NCBI GenBank assembly: GCA_030610225.1
Contig: JAUWSD010000053.1
Coordinates: 1 to 7,750 of the forward strand
Origin: Chloroflexota bacterium
Lineage (GTDB): Bacteria; Chloroflexota; Anaerolineae; Anaerolineales; UBA11579
DNA length: 7,750 nt
Direction: 5' to 3'
Position 1 is the stretch's first letter. Each line of letters opens with the position of its first letter. The notes under the pieces are model-generated. The model had not been told where the DNA came from. It was given only the letters and a program-made list of their open reading frames with translations, and did not search any database. A program made the translations under genes and the position numbers. Below, in pieces: positions 1 through 5,980 of the stretch.

Positions 1-1
1 C

Positions 2-325
2 CAGTTTGGAGATTCGCTGTAGCTTAGCGAAGAATTCAAATGGGAATGGGTCTCGATCCCCCATATTTATGCAGTCCCATTCTATGTTTATGCATATTCA
101 TTTGGTCTGCTGCTGGTATTGTCCTTGTACAAACAGTTTAAAAATGAAGGTAAATCATTTATCCCGCGCTATTTGGACATATTGAAGGCGGGTGGCTCAA
201 TGGCCCCGGCAGATATACTTGACCGCGCAGGTGTAAATATTCGCACTGTAGAGTTCTGGCAGGGCGGCTATGATGTATTATCAGAGATGGTTGATAAACT
301 GGAACAGATCCCTGTTACAGAGTAA
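2..325 (+). pseudogene. pepF: 3' end of an M3-family oligoendopeptidase F gene, interrupted by an in-frame TAG
   Basis: This is the C-terminal part of a zinc metallopeptidase that cleaves short peptides in the cytoplasm; the HExxH active site would lie left of the window. The frame starting at base 2 reads QFGDSL, then TAG (20-22), then LSEEFKWEWVSIPHIY, the family's conserved helical C-terminal region, followed by FYVYAYSFG and a final FWQGGYDVLSEMVD. Family-like sequence on both sides of the TAG in one frame indicates a nonsense change (for example GAG to TAG) rather than a frameshift. It could equally be a sequencing or assembly error. TAG ends two other genes in this window, so recoding is unlikely. 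A TTG at 119 opens the frame after the stop, but it falls mid-domain without a ribosome site and I do not believe it is a start. The family assignment is firm; pseudogene status is less so because the gene is cut by the window edge. Confidence 0.7.
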
Positions 326-340
326 ATTAATTTAGATCAT

Positions 341-372
341 AAAAAAAAGGACTGCGATCGCAGTCCTTTTTT
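341..372. terminator. Bidirectional intrinsic terminator between convergent genes
   Basis: A perfect 18-bp palindrome (349-366, arms GGACTGCGA and TCGCAGTCC) is flanked by A8 on the left (341-348) and T6 on the right (367-372). It therefore gives a GC-rich stem plus U-tract on either strand. It sits between the stop of the peptidase gene (325) and the stop of rubrerythrin (376) and should end both transcripts. Confidence 0.9.
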
Positions 373-375
373 ATT

Positions 376-879
376 CTAGAATTCAAGATATTTGTCTTTT
401 GGAAGATTGCAGATGGGGCATTTATCTGGCAAATCGCCAATATGTGTATGGCCACAGACTGGGCAGACATAGACATAAGCAGATTCAATGTCGTTGCCGG
501 ATAGCACCGCTTCATGAGCAGTTTTGAACATAACCTCGTGGATCTTCTCAGCTTCATTGGCATAGTAGAAGCTGCGGATAGCACCTTTTTCTTCCTGCAG
601 TTTAGCAACTGCATCGAAGGCGGGGTACATCTCTGTGACCTCATAGTTCTCGCCGGAAAAAGCGGCAACAAGATTGTCCGGGGTCTTCCCGATATTTCCA
701 AGCTGCTTCAAATGGTTTGTTGCGTGGACACGCTCGGCGTGGGCGATGGCCTTGAATAAGCGTGCGGCTTCCGGAAAACCATCTTTCTCTGCAACATCTG
801 CAAAGATCAAGTACTTCATGTGTGCCTGGGATTCACCCGCAAAGGCGGCTTCCAGGTTTGCTTTTGTCATTGCGCGCAT
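376..879 (-). CDS. rbr: Rubrerythrin (diiron peroxide reductase with rubredoxin-like tail)
   Basis: This 167-residue cytoplasmic protein reduces hydrogen peroxide to water with electrons from rubredoxin or NADH-linked donors. The N-terminal four-helix ferritin-like domain (about 4-125) carries the expected diiron ligands: E16, the ExxH pair E49/H52, the GENYE motif with E77 and E80, and a second ExxH at E111/H114. The C-terminal rubredoxin-like domain has C139-x2-C142 and C154-x2-C157 for the Fe(SCys)4 centre. The length is a little under the classic Desulfovibrio protein. The start at 879 is supported by AAGGAG (885-890) five bases upstream; an ATG three codons later is less well spaced. It lies 87 bp downstream of superoxide reductase on the same strand, whose product, peroxide, is its substrate. 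The palindrome at 912-933 is a candidate control site. Residues and domain order are all complete. Confidence 0.95.
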   Translation of the reverse strand: MRAMTKANLEAAFAGESQAHMKYLIFADVAEKDGFPEAARLFKAIAHAERVHATNHLKQLGNIGKTPDNLVAAFSGENYEVTEMYPAFDAVAKLQEEKGAIRSFYYANEAEKIHEVMFKTAHEAVLSGNDIESAYVYVCPVCGHTHIGDLPDKCPICNLPKDKYLEF

Positions 880-911
880 AAATTCTCCTTATGTGACTAA
901 AAAATGATTTA

Positions 912-933
912 AATTGAGAACAATTTCTCAATT
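912..933. promoter_or_regulatory. 22-bp perfect palindrome between superoxide reductase and rubrerythrin genes (operator or attenuator)
   Basis: The arms AATTGAGAA (912-920) and TTCTCAATT (925-933) are perfect inverted repeats with a 4-base CAAT spacer, 33 bp upstream of the rubrerythrin start. The half site TTGAGAA resembles half sites of Fur/PerR-family operators, although those usually have a 3-base centre, so the regulator is uncertain. Read on the minus strand it is also a 9-bp hairpin followed several bases later by T6, so a weak terminator or attenuator after superoxide reductase is the alternative. The symmetry is seen directly; the role is inferred. Confidence 0.5.
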
Positions 934-966
934 CTATTGATATTCCAACATTTAGTTTTCATCCCC

Positions 967-1365
967 TTACGAGTTTAAGCCGATTTCCTTTTTTGCTCCC
1001 CACAGTCCGTGAATATTGCAAAGCGAGAGGGCGTAGAGGGTGCCGGGCTTATCAACCTTCAGGAAAGTCTTTACTTGATGATGTGTATAGACTGGCCCAA
1101 GGTTTGGACCCTGAGCAGATTCACCGTGGGCGCTGAATTCAAAATGACCAACTTGGTGGGGGAACTTGGCTCCTTCCGGGTGGAAGTAAAGGGTGATCCA
1201 GCTAATGTGATGCTCTGTTGTATTAGGGTGTACGATCTCCGGGCTTAAACCAACTGTCAGCTCGAATATTTCTCCTGCGCTTACAGCATCTGGTCCTTCA
1301 ATAAGCGGGGAGTGTTTTTCTTTCCGCCAGTCAGCTTCTTGTATAAATGATCCTATATTTGACAT
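967..1365 (-). CDS. sor: Superoxide reductase (desulfoferrodoxin family, class II, neelaredoxin-like)
   Basis: This 132-residue mononuclear non-haem iron enzyme reduces superoxide to peroxide without releasing oxygen, a defence typical of anaerobes. From the chosen start, the catalytic Lys and first His ligand lie in EKHSPLI (K17, H18). Two further His ligands lie in HPNTTEHHI (H46, H52), and the axial Cys and last His are in CNIHGLW (C116, H119). There is no N-terminal desulforedoxin domain with its own Cys cluster, so this is the one-iron class. An ATG seven codons further upstream (1386) is in frame, but the only good ribosome site, AAGGAG at 1374-1379, lies inside that extension and eight bases before the ATG at 1365, so 1365 is the start. 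Rubrerythrin follows and would detoxify its product; the two may be co-transcribed or separately tuned by the palindrome between them. Confidence 0.93.
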   Translation of the reverse strand: MSNIGSFIQEADWRKEKHSPLIEGPDAVSAGEIFELTVGLSPEIVHPNTTEHHISWITLYFHPEGAKFPHQVGHFEFSAHGESAQGPNLGPVYTHHQVKTFLKVDKPGTLYALSLCNIHGLWGAKKEIGLNS

Positions 1366-1373
1366 GGGCAATA

Positions 1374-1379
1374 CTCCTT
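1374..1379 (-). promoter_or_regulatory. Ribosome binding site that fixes the superoxide reductase start
   Basis: AAGGAG on the minus strand is eight bases upstream of the ATG at 1365. It overlaps the coding extension that would result from using the upstream in-frame ATG at 1386, which itself has no comparable site. This favours the shorter 132-residue protein. Confidence 0.75.
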
Positions 1380-1394
1380 TTTCCATATCTTATC

Positions 1395-1410
1395 ATAATT
1401 AGTTAATTAT
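1395..1410. promoter_or_regulatory. AT-rich inverted repeat in the divergent superoxide reductase/DUF389 control region
   Basis: ATAATTA (1395-1401) and TAATTAT (1404-1410) form a perfect 7-2-7 inverted repeat, about 30 bp upstream of the superoxide reductase start on the minus strand. A TATGAT hexamer on the minus strand (about 1398-1393) overlaps it and could be a -10 element. A repressor site over the promoter is plausible, but AT-rich symmetry also arises by chance. The rest of the intergenic region (1366-1519) shows no terminator or RNA gene. Confidence 0.3.
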
Positions 1411-1435
1411 TCGTAGAAAGTCCATGAAATTACTC

Positions 1436-1454
1436 CTATTTATATCTATTTATA
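1436..1454. repeat. Tandem 9-bp direct repeat with 10-bp period upstream of the DUF389 gene
   Basis: CTATTTATA occurs at 1436-1444 and again at 1446-1454, so two copies lie on the same face of the helix. It sits 66 bp upstream of the DUF389 start in the divergent control region. It may be a pair of protein-binding half sites, or low-complexity AT-rich sequence. Confidence 0.35.
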
Positions 1455-1519
1455 AATCACAGCATAAAATAGAAGTGAATAAATCTCTCTCAGAGTAAAA
1501 TAACTTCACAGGAAAAGCT

Positions 1520-3016
1520 ATGCCAGAACATCAAAAAGCAAACAACGAAATTCCTTCAGTGATCCCGAAACCACCGGATGATCTTCCAGGTAAGATCGTC
1601 TATTATCTTAATAGGCTGCGCATCAGGCTTGTTTTTTTATGGCGCAGGATGGTTCCCCCGGTAGACAGGGAACGCCGTAGTGATGTGCAGATCCAGCTGA
1701 GGGAAGAGTCTGAGCCGGACTTCGATTTCTTTGTAATGGCAATTCTTTCATGTATGATCGCAACCTTTGGTTTGCTGACCGATTCTGCGGCAACCATTAT
1801 CGGGGCCATGCTTGTAGCTCCCCTGATGTCCCCCGTATTAGGCATCGGCTTGGCGTCAATTCGCGGAGATGCGATCCTGCTGAGAAACGCGGTCAAATCG
1901 CTTCTACAGGGCGCTTTGCTGATCGTGATAATTTCAGCACTGATAGCGCTCACAAACAGATTATTACCACTTATCAATCTACAGGATATACCGGGCGTAG
2001 TGATCAGTAATTCGCGTCCGTCCCCCTTCCATCTTGGGATTGCATTGGCGGGCGGGTTAGCTGCATCGTTTGCACTTGTGCAGCCAAATCTATCAGCAGC
2101 ATTGCCGGGTGTAGCAATTGCTACAGCGCTTGCACCGCCATTGTGTACGATTGGTGTGGGCTTGGCTCTTGGAGACTGGAACATAGCAGGTGGAGCATTG
2201 CTAATGTTCTTTACAAACGTTATCACGATCGCAGCTTCCGCTATGTTTATATTTTGGGCGTTGGGTTTTATGCCACGCCGAAAAGAAGGTGAAGGCAAAA
2301 TACCGCGCACAATGCAGATAACCTTTTTGATAACATTCATGCTCCTGGCCCCCCTTGGCTGGCAGAGCTACAATTTTGTCCAGGACGCGAACCTGACCCG
2401 CGAGATCAACGAAGTTGTAACCGAGGAAGTTGAGTTTTTTGGTGCTGAGCTGTCAGATATTGACTGGTTGGAATTTGAGGATGTTTATAATATAACCATC
2501 ACGATTTTGGTTTCTGAACCGCTGGCAGAATTTGGATATGAAGACAGCCTTCAGCTCCAGGGAAATATTGCTGCCAGACTACAGGAAACGGTTGCCTTGA
2601 AAATCAACAAGGTATTTGCCAATAAGCTTGACCCGGCAATTCCGCCAACACCGACACCCACGGCAACACTGGGTCCAAGCCCCACCCCAACTCAAACATT
2701 GATTCCAACAGCCACACTGGAACCAACCCCGACGCCTTCTCCAACGCCAACAGCGTCTGCAACACCAACACCAACACCAACGCCAACTGGCACACCTGTT
2801 ACATCTAGCTTATCAAACATGAGCTGTTCCGGCATAAATATGCGCTTATCTCCAGGCGGACCTGAAGTTGGTTTCCTCAGCAAAGAGAGCATTGTCAGCA
2901 TATTATATGGTTATGAGATCTACGAAGGCTGGGTTTGGGTTGATGTGATCGACGACCTGGGACGCACAGGCTGGGTTCCTTTGCATTATCTTGCTACCGC
3001 TACCCCAGAGCAATAG
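1520..3016 (+). CDS. DUF389 family polytopic membrane protein with Thr-Pro linker and C-terminal SH3b domain
   Basis: Function unknown. The 498-residue product has a basic cytoplasmic N-terminus (RLRIRLVFLWRR, about 32-43). A hydrophobic DUF389/TIGR00341-type core follows, with about seven predicted membrane segments (roughly 70-87, 91-114, 128-149, 170-188, 194-217, 222-249, 267-282), including the hallmark around TDSAATIIGAMLVAPLMSP (87-105). After a soluble stretch (about 286-374) comes a Thr/Pro/Ser linker (375-426), then an SH3b-like domain (about 435-492) with the usual NMRLSPGG opening and GWVPLHYL close. Basic residues R253, R254 and K255 after segment 6, with N-terminus inside, place the SH3b tail outside the cell, where such domains usually bind wall or envelope polymers. 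The start has only a weak AGGA (1510-1513). The stop is TAG. It is divergent from superoxide reductase and followed by clpC after 127 bp, so it is probably transcribed alone. The DUF389 call is strong; topology is inferred. Confidence 0.9.
   Translation: MPEHQKANNEIPSVIPKPPDDLPGKIVYYLNRLRIRLVFLWRRMVPPVDRERRSDVQIQLREESEPDFDFFVMAILSCMIATFGLLTDSAATIIGAMLVAPLMSPVLGIGLASIRGDAILLRNAVKSLLQGALLIVIISALIALTNRLLPLINLQDIPGVVISNSRPSPFHLGIALAGGLAASFALVQPNLSAALPGVAIATALAPPLCTIGVGLALGDWNIAGGALLMFFTNVITIAASAMFIFWALGFMPRRKEGEGKIPRTMQITFLITFMLLAPLGWQSYNFVQDANLTREINEVVTEEVEFFGAELSDIDWLEFEDVYNITITILVSEPLAEFGYEDSLQLQGNIAARLQETVALKINKVFANKLDPAIPPTPTPTATLGPSPTPTQTLIPTATLEPTPTPSPTPTASATPTPTPTPTGTPVTSSLSNMSCSGINMRLSPGGPEVGFLSKESIVSILYGYEIYEGWVWVDVIDDLGRTGWVPLHYLATATPEQ
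2642..2797 (+). repeat. Low-complexity Thr-Pro codon repeat (linker of the DUF389-SH3b protein)
   Basis: About 52 codons rich in CCA/CCG/CCC and ACA/ACC/ACG encode repeated PT/TP units, densest at 2762-2788 where ACA-CCA alternates. The mixed codons argue against very recent slippage for most of the tract. The encoded peptide should be an extended, flexible extracytoplasmic spacer. Its length may vary among strains. Confidence 0.8.
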
Positions 3017-3036
3017 ATCTTTAGAAAACTTACACT

Positions 3037-3063
3037 GAGATTCATACGAATCTCTTATAAAAA
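3037..3063 (+). terminator. Weak hairpin after the DUF389 gene
   Basis: GAGATTC (3037-3043) and GAATCTC (3048-3054) form a perfect 7-bp stem with a 4-base ATAC loop, 20 bp after the DUF389 stop. The following sequence is AT-rich but lacks a real run of T, so termination would be inefficient. Read-through into clpC is possible. Confidence 0.4.
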
Positions 3064-3090
3064 TTTATCAGCCAGTATACATTCGATCAA

Positions 3091-3096
3091 TATAAT
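3091..3096 (+). promoter_or_regulatory. Candidate -10 element for clpC
   Basis: An exact TATAAT lies 47 bp upstream of the clpC start, within the 127-bp gap after the DUF389 gene. No good -35 hexamer lies 16-18 bp upstream, and no CIRCE or CtsR-like repeat is evident. This would give a 5' leader of about 40 bases. It is a motif match only. Confidence 0.35.
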
Positions 3097-3143
3097 TAAC
3101 TTGATTGAATCGATAAAATAAATCACACATAGGATTATTTAAA

Positions 3144-5582
3144 ATGATGAGATTTGACAGGTTTACAGAGCGAGCACAGGAAGCAGCCCAACGGGCTGCT
3201 CAGATAATCGACCGCTACGATCATAACCAGATAGATACAGAACATATTCTTGTAGCGTTGATAGAACAGCCCCAGGGCGTGGTTTCACAGTTGTTGGAGA
3301 TCATGAAGGTGGATTCGGCAGCCCTGACAGAGCGTTTGGATTACATTCTGCGCACCAGCCCCAAGGCAAACATATTTGGCGGCGGATCAGGGCAGATATT
3401 CATTACCCCACGTGTAAAGCGCATTGTTGACGAGGCAAATAAAGAAGCAAACAGGCTGAAGGATGAATACATTTCAACAGAGCATCTTTTCCTTGCAATC
3501 ATGAATGAGAAAAGCACTCCCGCTGCGAAGGTGTTGGTCGGTGAGGGAATCACCAAAGAGCGCGTTTTCAAAGCGATTCAGGAACTGCGAGGCGGACAAC
3601 GGGTGAATAGCCCTCAAGCCGAATCCCGCTATAAAGTTTTGGAGAAATATTCACGCGATCTTTCGCAGATGGCACGCGAAGGCAAGCTGGACCCAGTTAT
3701 CGGTCGCGATTCAGAAATATTGAGGGTTATCCAGATCCTCTCCCGCAGAAAGAAGAACAATCCTGTTCTGATCGGCGAAGCCGGCGTAGGAAAAACAGCG
3801 ATCGTAGAAGGTTTGGCCCAGAAGATTGCCACAAATGATGTACCAGAAATTCTGGAAGGCAAAAAAGTCATCTCGCTTGACCTCGGAGCCATGATCGCAG
3901 GATCACGTTTCAGGGGTGAATTTGAAGAACGCCTGAAGGCGTCTATCGAAGAAGTGCAGAAGGCTCAGGGTGAGATCATCCTGTTCATTGACGAGCTGCA
4001 CACGGTGGTTGGAGCAGGTGCGGCACAGGGTGCGTTGGATGCATCCAATATGCTGAAACCAGCACTGGCGCGTGGCGAATTACAGGCAGTTGGCGCAACA
4101 ACATTAGACGAATATCGCAAACATATCGAAAAAGACGCTGCACTGGAAAGACGTTTTGCCCCAGTATTTGTCGAAGAACCAAGCGAAGAAGAATCTATCC
4201 TGATGCTGCAGGGTTTGCGTGATCGCTACGAAGCGCATCATAATGTCAGTTTCACAGACGAGGCGCTTGTTTCAGCCGTAAAGCTTTCATCCCGCTATCT
4301 CTCGGACCGAAGACTGCCTGACAAGGCCATCGACTTGATGGATGAAGCAGCTGCAAAATTGCGCGTTGCCTTATTCTCACTGCCGAAAGACCTGAAAGAA
4401 ATGAAAACTGAACTTGAAAGAGTCCAGGCAGAAGAAGAAAAAGCCGGTCTTGAAAGAGACTATGAGCGCGCAGCCGAATTAAAAACAAAGCGGCTTAAGG
4501 TCGAAGAAGAATATAGAGAGAAAAGAGCTAAATGGGAAAGTGAACACGAGTTGGATGAAGTCGTGGATGTGAATGATGTCGCCGAAGTCGTTGCCCAGTG
4601 GACGGGCATTCCGGTTACCCAGATGATGGAGACCGAAGCAGAAAAACTACTAAATATGGAAGCCCGAATTCAGGAATCTGTTGTTGGGCAAACTGAAGCG
4701 ATCAAAGCCCTGGCGGACGCGATCCGCAGAGCAAGGTCTGGGTTAAAAGATCCCAAACGCCCGATCGGTTCATTTATATTCATCGGGCCTTCTGGGGTTG
4801 GTAAGACCCATCTCGCCAAAGCGTTGGCAGAATTTATGTTTGACGATGAAGATGCCCTTGTGCGCATTGATATGAGCGAATATCGCGAACAGCACAACGC
4901 CTCCCGATTGTTTGGCGCCCCTCCCGGATATGTGGGCTACGAAGAGGGCGGCCAGCTTACAGAAGCTGTCAGGCGCAGACCGTACCGCGTGATCCTGTTC
5001 GACGAGATCGAAAAGGCCCACCCAGAAATCTGGAACTCGCTCCTGCAGATATTGGACGATGGCAGATTGACAGATGGCCAGGGACGTGTGGTCAATTTTA
5101 GGAATACTGTGTTGATCATGACCAGCAACCTTGGCACAGAGTTTGTACGCAGCTCTGGTTCGCTCGGATTCCTGCAGGCTGAAGGCGATGAAGAAGAGAA
5201 AGAATCACACCGCAAGATCGAGAAAGCGCTTAAAGACACCTTCAGGCCGGAATTTCTGAACAGGATCGATGAGATCATCACTTTCTCGCAGCTTTCATTG
5301 GACGAGATGAAAGAGATCGTAGACCTGCAGATGGCAGAGATCCAGGAGCGCTTAAGTGACCGCGGATTGAGCGTTGAACTCACTGAGGCAGCTCGGGAGT
5401 GGATCGCAAATGAAGCATATGATCCTGCCTTTGGAGCAAGGCCATTGAAGCGCTCATTACAGAAGTATGTGGAGAGCCCATTATCGGTCAAGTTGTTAAA
5501 AGGCGAATTCACCAAGGGTGATACCGCGCTTGTTGATGTAAACAAGGATAATGAAGTGATTTTCAAGCTCAAGAAGAGTTAA
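3144..5582 (+). CDS. clpC: ClpC-type AAA+ protease unfoldase (Clp/Hsp100 ATPase)
   Basis: This 812-residue cytoplasmic hexameric ATPase unfolds substrates and feeds them to ClpP. The N-domain has two Clp_N repeats (about 6-57 and 87-137). AAA module 1 has Walker A GEAGVGKT (211-218) and Walker B ending in D283/E284. A short middle region holds a UVR-like helix (about 436-470, around [11 protein letters not shown]). AAA module 2 has Walker A GPSGVGKT (548-555) and Walker B D620/E621, followed by the D2 C-terminal domain. The LGF tripeptide (674-676) matches the ClpP-docking loop position. The short middle domain and that loop separate it from the disaggregase ClpB, which has a long coiled-coil arm. 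The length is normal for ClpC. AGGA (3131-3134) lies nine bases before the ATG at 3144; the adjacent ATG at 3147 could also be used. No ctsR, mcsA or mcsB neighbours are present, so it appears monocistronic. Confidence 0.96.
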   Translation: MMRFDRFTERAQEAAQRAAQIIDRYDHNQIDTEHILVALIEQPQGVVSQLLEIMKVDSAALTERLDYILRTSPKANIFGGGSGQIFITPRVKRIVDEANKEANRLKDEYISTEHLFLAIMNEKSTPAAKVLVGEGITKERVFKAIQELRGGQRVNSPQAESRYKVLEKYSRDLSQMAREGKLDPVIGRDSEILRVIQILSRRKKNNPVLIGEAGVGKTAIVEGLAQKIATNDVPEILEGKKVISLDLGAMIAGSRFRGEFEERLKASIEEVQKAQGEIILFIDELHTVVGAGAAQGALDASNMLKPALARGELQAVGATTLDEYRKHIEKDAALERRFAPVFVEEPSEEESILMLQGLRDRYEAHHNVSFTDEALVSAVKLSSRYLSDRRLPDKAIDLMDEAAAKLRVALFSLPKDLKEMKTELERVQAEEEKAGLERDYERAAELKTKRLKVEEEYREKRAKWESEHELDEVVDVNDVAEVVAQWTGIPVTQMMETEAEKLLNMEARIQESVVGQTEAIKALADAIRRARSGLKDPKRPIGSFIFIGPSGVGKTHLAKALAEFMFDDEDALVRIDMSEYREQHNASRLFGAPPGYVGYEEGGQLTEAVRRRPYRVILFDEIEKAHPEIWNSLLQILDDGRLTDGQGRVVNFRNTVLIMTSNLGTEFVRSSGSLGFLQAEGDEEEKESHRKIEKALKDTFRPEFLNRIDEIITFSQLSLDEMKEIVDLQMAEIQERLSDRGLSVELTEAAREWIANEAYDPAFGARPLKRSLQKYVESPLSVKLLKGEFTKGDTALVDVNKDNEVIFKLKKS

Positions 5583-5597
5583 TAAGTTAACCAATAG

Positions 5598-5627
5598 AAA
5601 TGAGCGGTCACTCCGCTCATTTTTTTT
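5598..5627 (+). terminator. Intrinsic terminator after clpC
   Basis: AAATGAGCGG (5598-5607) pairs perfectly with CCGCTCATTT (5613-5622) around a 5-base loop, running into a T8 tract (5620-5627). It starts 15 bp after the clpC stop and isolates clpC from the NifU-domain gene. Confidence 0.92.
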
Positions 5628-5641
5628 ATTTTCTTCTCTGA

Positions 5642-5647
5642 TATACT
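5642..5647 (+). promoter_or_regulatory. Candidate -10 element for the NifU-domain gene
   Basis: TATACT lies 23 bp before the start codon in the short gap after the clpC terminator. The expected -35 position falls in the terminator T-tract and has no good match. Because the clpC terminator is strong, some promoter must lie in this 43-bp gap or overlap the hairpin. Confidence 0.3.
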
Positions 5648-5670
5648 TAATTAATATTAAGGAGTTGTAA

Positions 5671-5928
5671 ATGGAATTCAAACACAATCACAAAATAGCA
5701 GATGATAATGTCAGGATGGAGGCATTGGTCCAGCAGATCAGCGCCTATATTGAACAGTATCACGGCGGCTGGGTTGAATTTGTGTCTTATGAAGACAAAG
5801 TTTTGAAGGTAAAGATGGGCGGGGCATGCAGCGAATGTGATATGACCGAAACCACCCTGCAGGGCTGGATCGCAGGTACAGTGCGGCAGTTCTTCCCGGA
5901 TGTGAAAGCGGTCGAAGAGACAGAGTAA
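5671..5928 (+). CDS. Stand-alone NifU C-terminal-domain protein (Fe-S cluster scaffold/carrier type)
   Basis: This 85-residue protein consists almost entirely of the NifU C-terminal (NFU) domain, which binds or transfers Fe-S clusters in the cytoplasm. Visible family marks are HGGWVEFV (31-38), a beta-strand pair, and the Cys motif GGACSEC (C53-x2-C56) followed by TLQGWIAGTVRQFFP. Two of these Cys from each of two monomers normally hold a [4Fe-4S] cluster. The common Pro after the second Cys is Asp here. The start is well supported by AAGGAG (5659-5664), six bases upstream. It forms its own transcription unit between the clpC terminator and the palindromic terminator at 5931. A role in cluster repair is plausible given the oxidative-stress genes nearby, but it could equally serve general maturation. 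Confidence 0.9.
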   Translation: MEFKHNHKIADDNVRMEALVQQISAYIEQYHGGWVEFVSYEDKVLKVKMGGACSECDMTETTLQGWIAGTVRQFFPDVKAVEETE

Positions 5929-5930
5929 TC

Positions 5931-5970
5931 AAAAAAAAAGAGCAGCCGATCGGCTGCTCTTGTCTTTTAA
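5931..5970. terminator. Bidirectional intrinsic terminator with perfect 24-bp palindrome
   Basis: AAGAGCAGCCGA (5938-5949) and TCGGCTGCTCTT (5950-5961) form a perfect inverted repeat. It is preceded by A9 (5931-5939), which is a U-tract on the minus strand, and followed by a T-rich run (TTGTCTTTT) on the plus strand. It lies between the convergent NifU-domain and AAC(3)-like genes, beginning 2 bp after the former's stop. The minus-strand tail is the stronger. Confidence 0.92.
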
Positions 5971-5980
5971 GTTTTAATTG

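Noticed and set aside
20..22. TAG as pyrrolysine or another recoded sense codon
   Set aside because: TAG serves as the normal stop of the DUF389 gene (3014-3016) and of the hydratase (6771-6769), and this peptidase family has no known UAG-encoded residue.
119..325. A separate 68-residue protein starting at TTG 119
   Set aside because: The residues before 119 in the same frame are part of the conserved oligoendopeptidase F C-terminus, and no ribosome site precedes the TTG. It is the tail of that gene, not a new one.
354..361. GCGATCGC, identical to the cyanobacterial HIP1 repeat
   Set aside because: It is one occurrence at the centre of a terminator palindrome and I noticed no other copy, so it does not indicate a cyanobacterium.
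1603..2340. Long antisense open frame (245 codons) within the DUF389 gene
   Set aside because: The sense strand encodes a clear membrane protein family; the antisense product has no recognisable domain and no ribosome site.
3061..3143. CIRCE or other heat-shock operator upstream of clpC
   Set aside because: Only a short imperfect symmetry (ATCAA...TTGAT, 10-base spacer) is present, and it does not match the CIRCE TTAGCACTC-N9-GAGTGCTAA pattern.
4937..5572. Antisense open frame (211 codons) under the clpC C-terminus
   Set aside because: It mirrors a highly conserved ClpC AAA domain in the other strand and is explained by codon bias of that gene.
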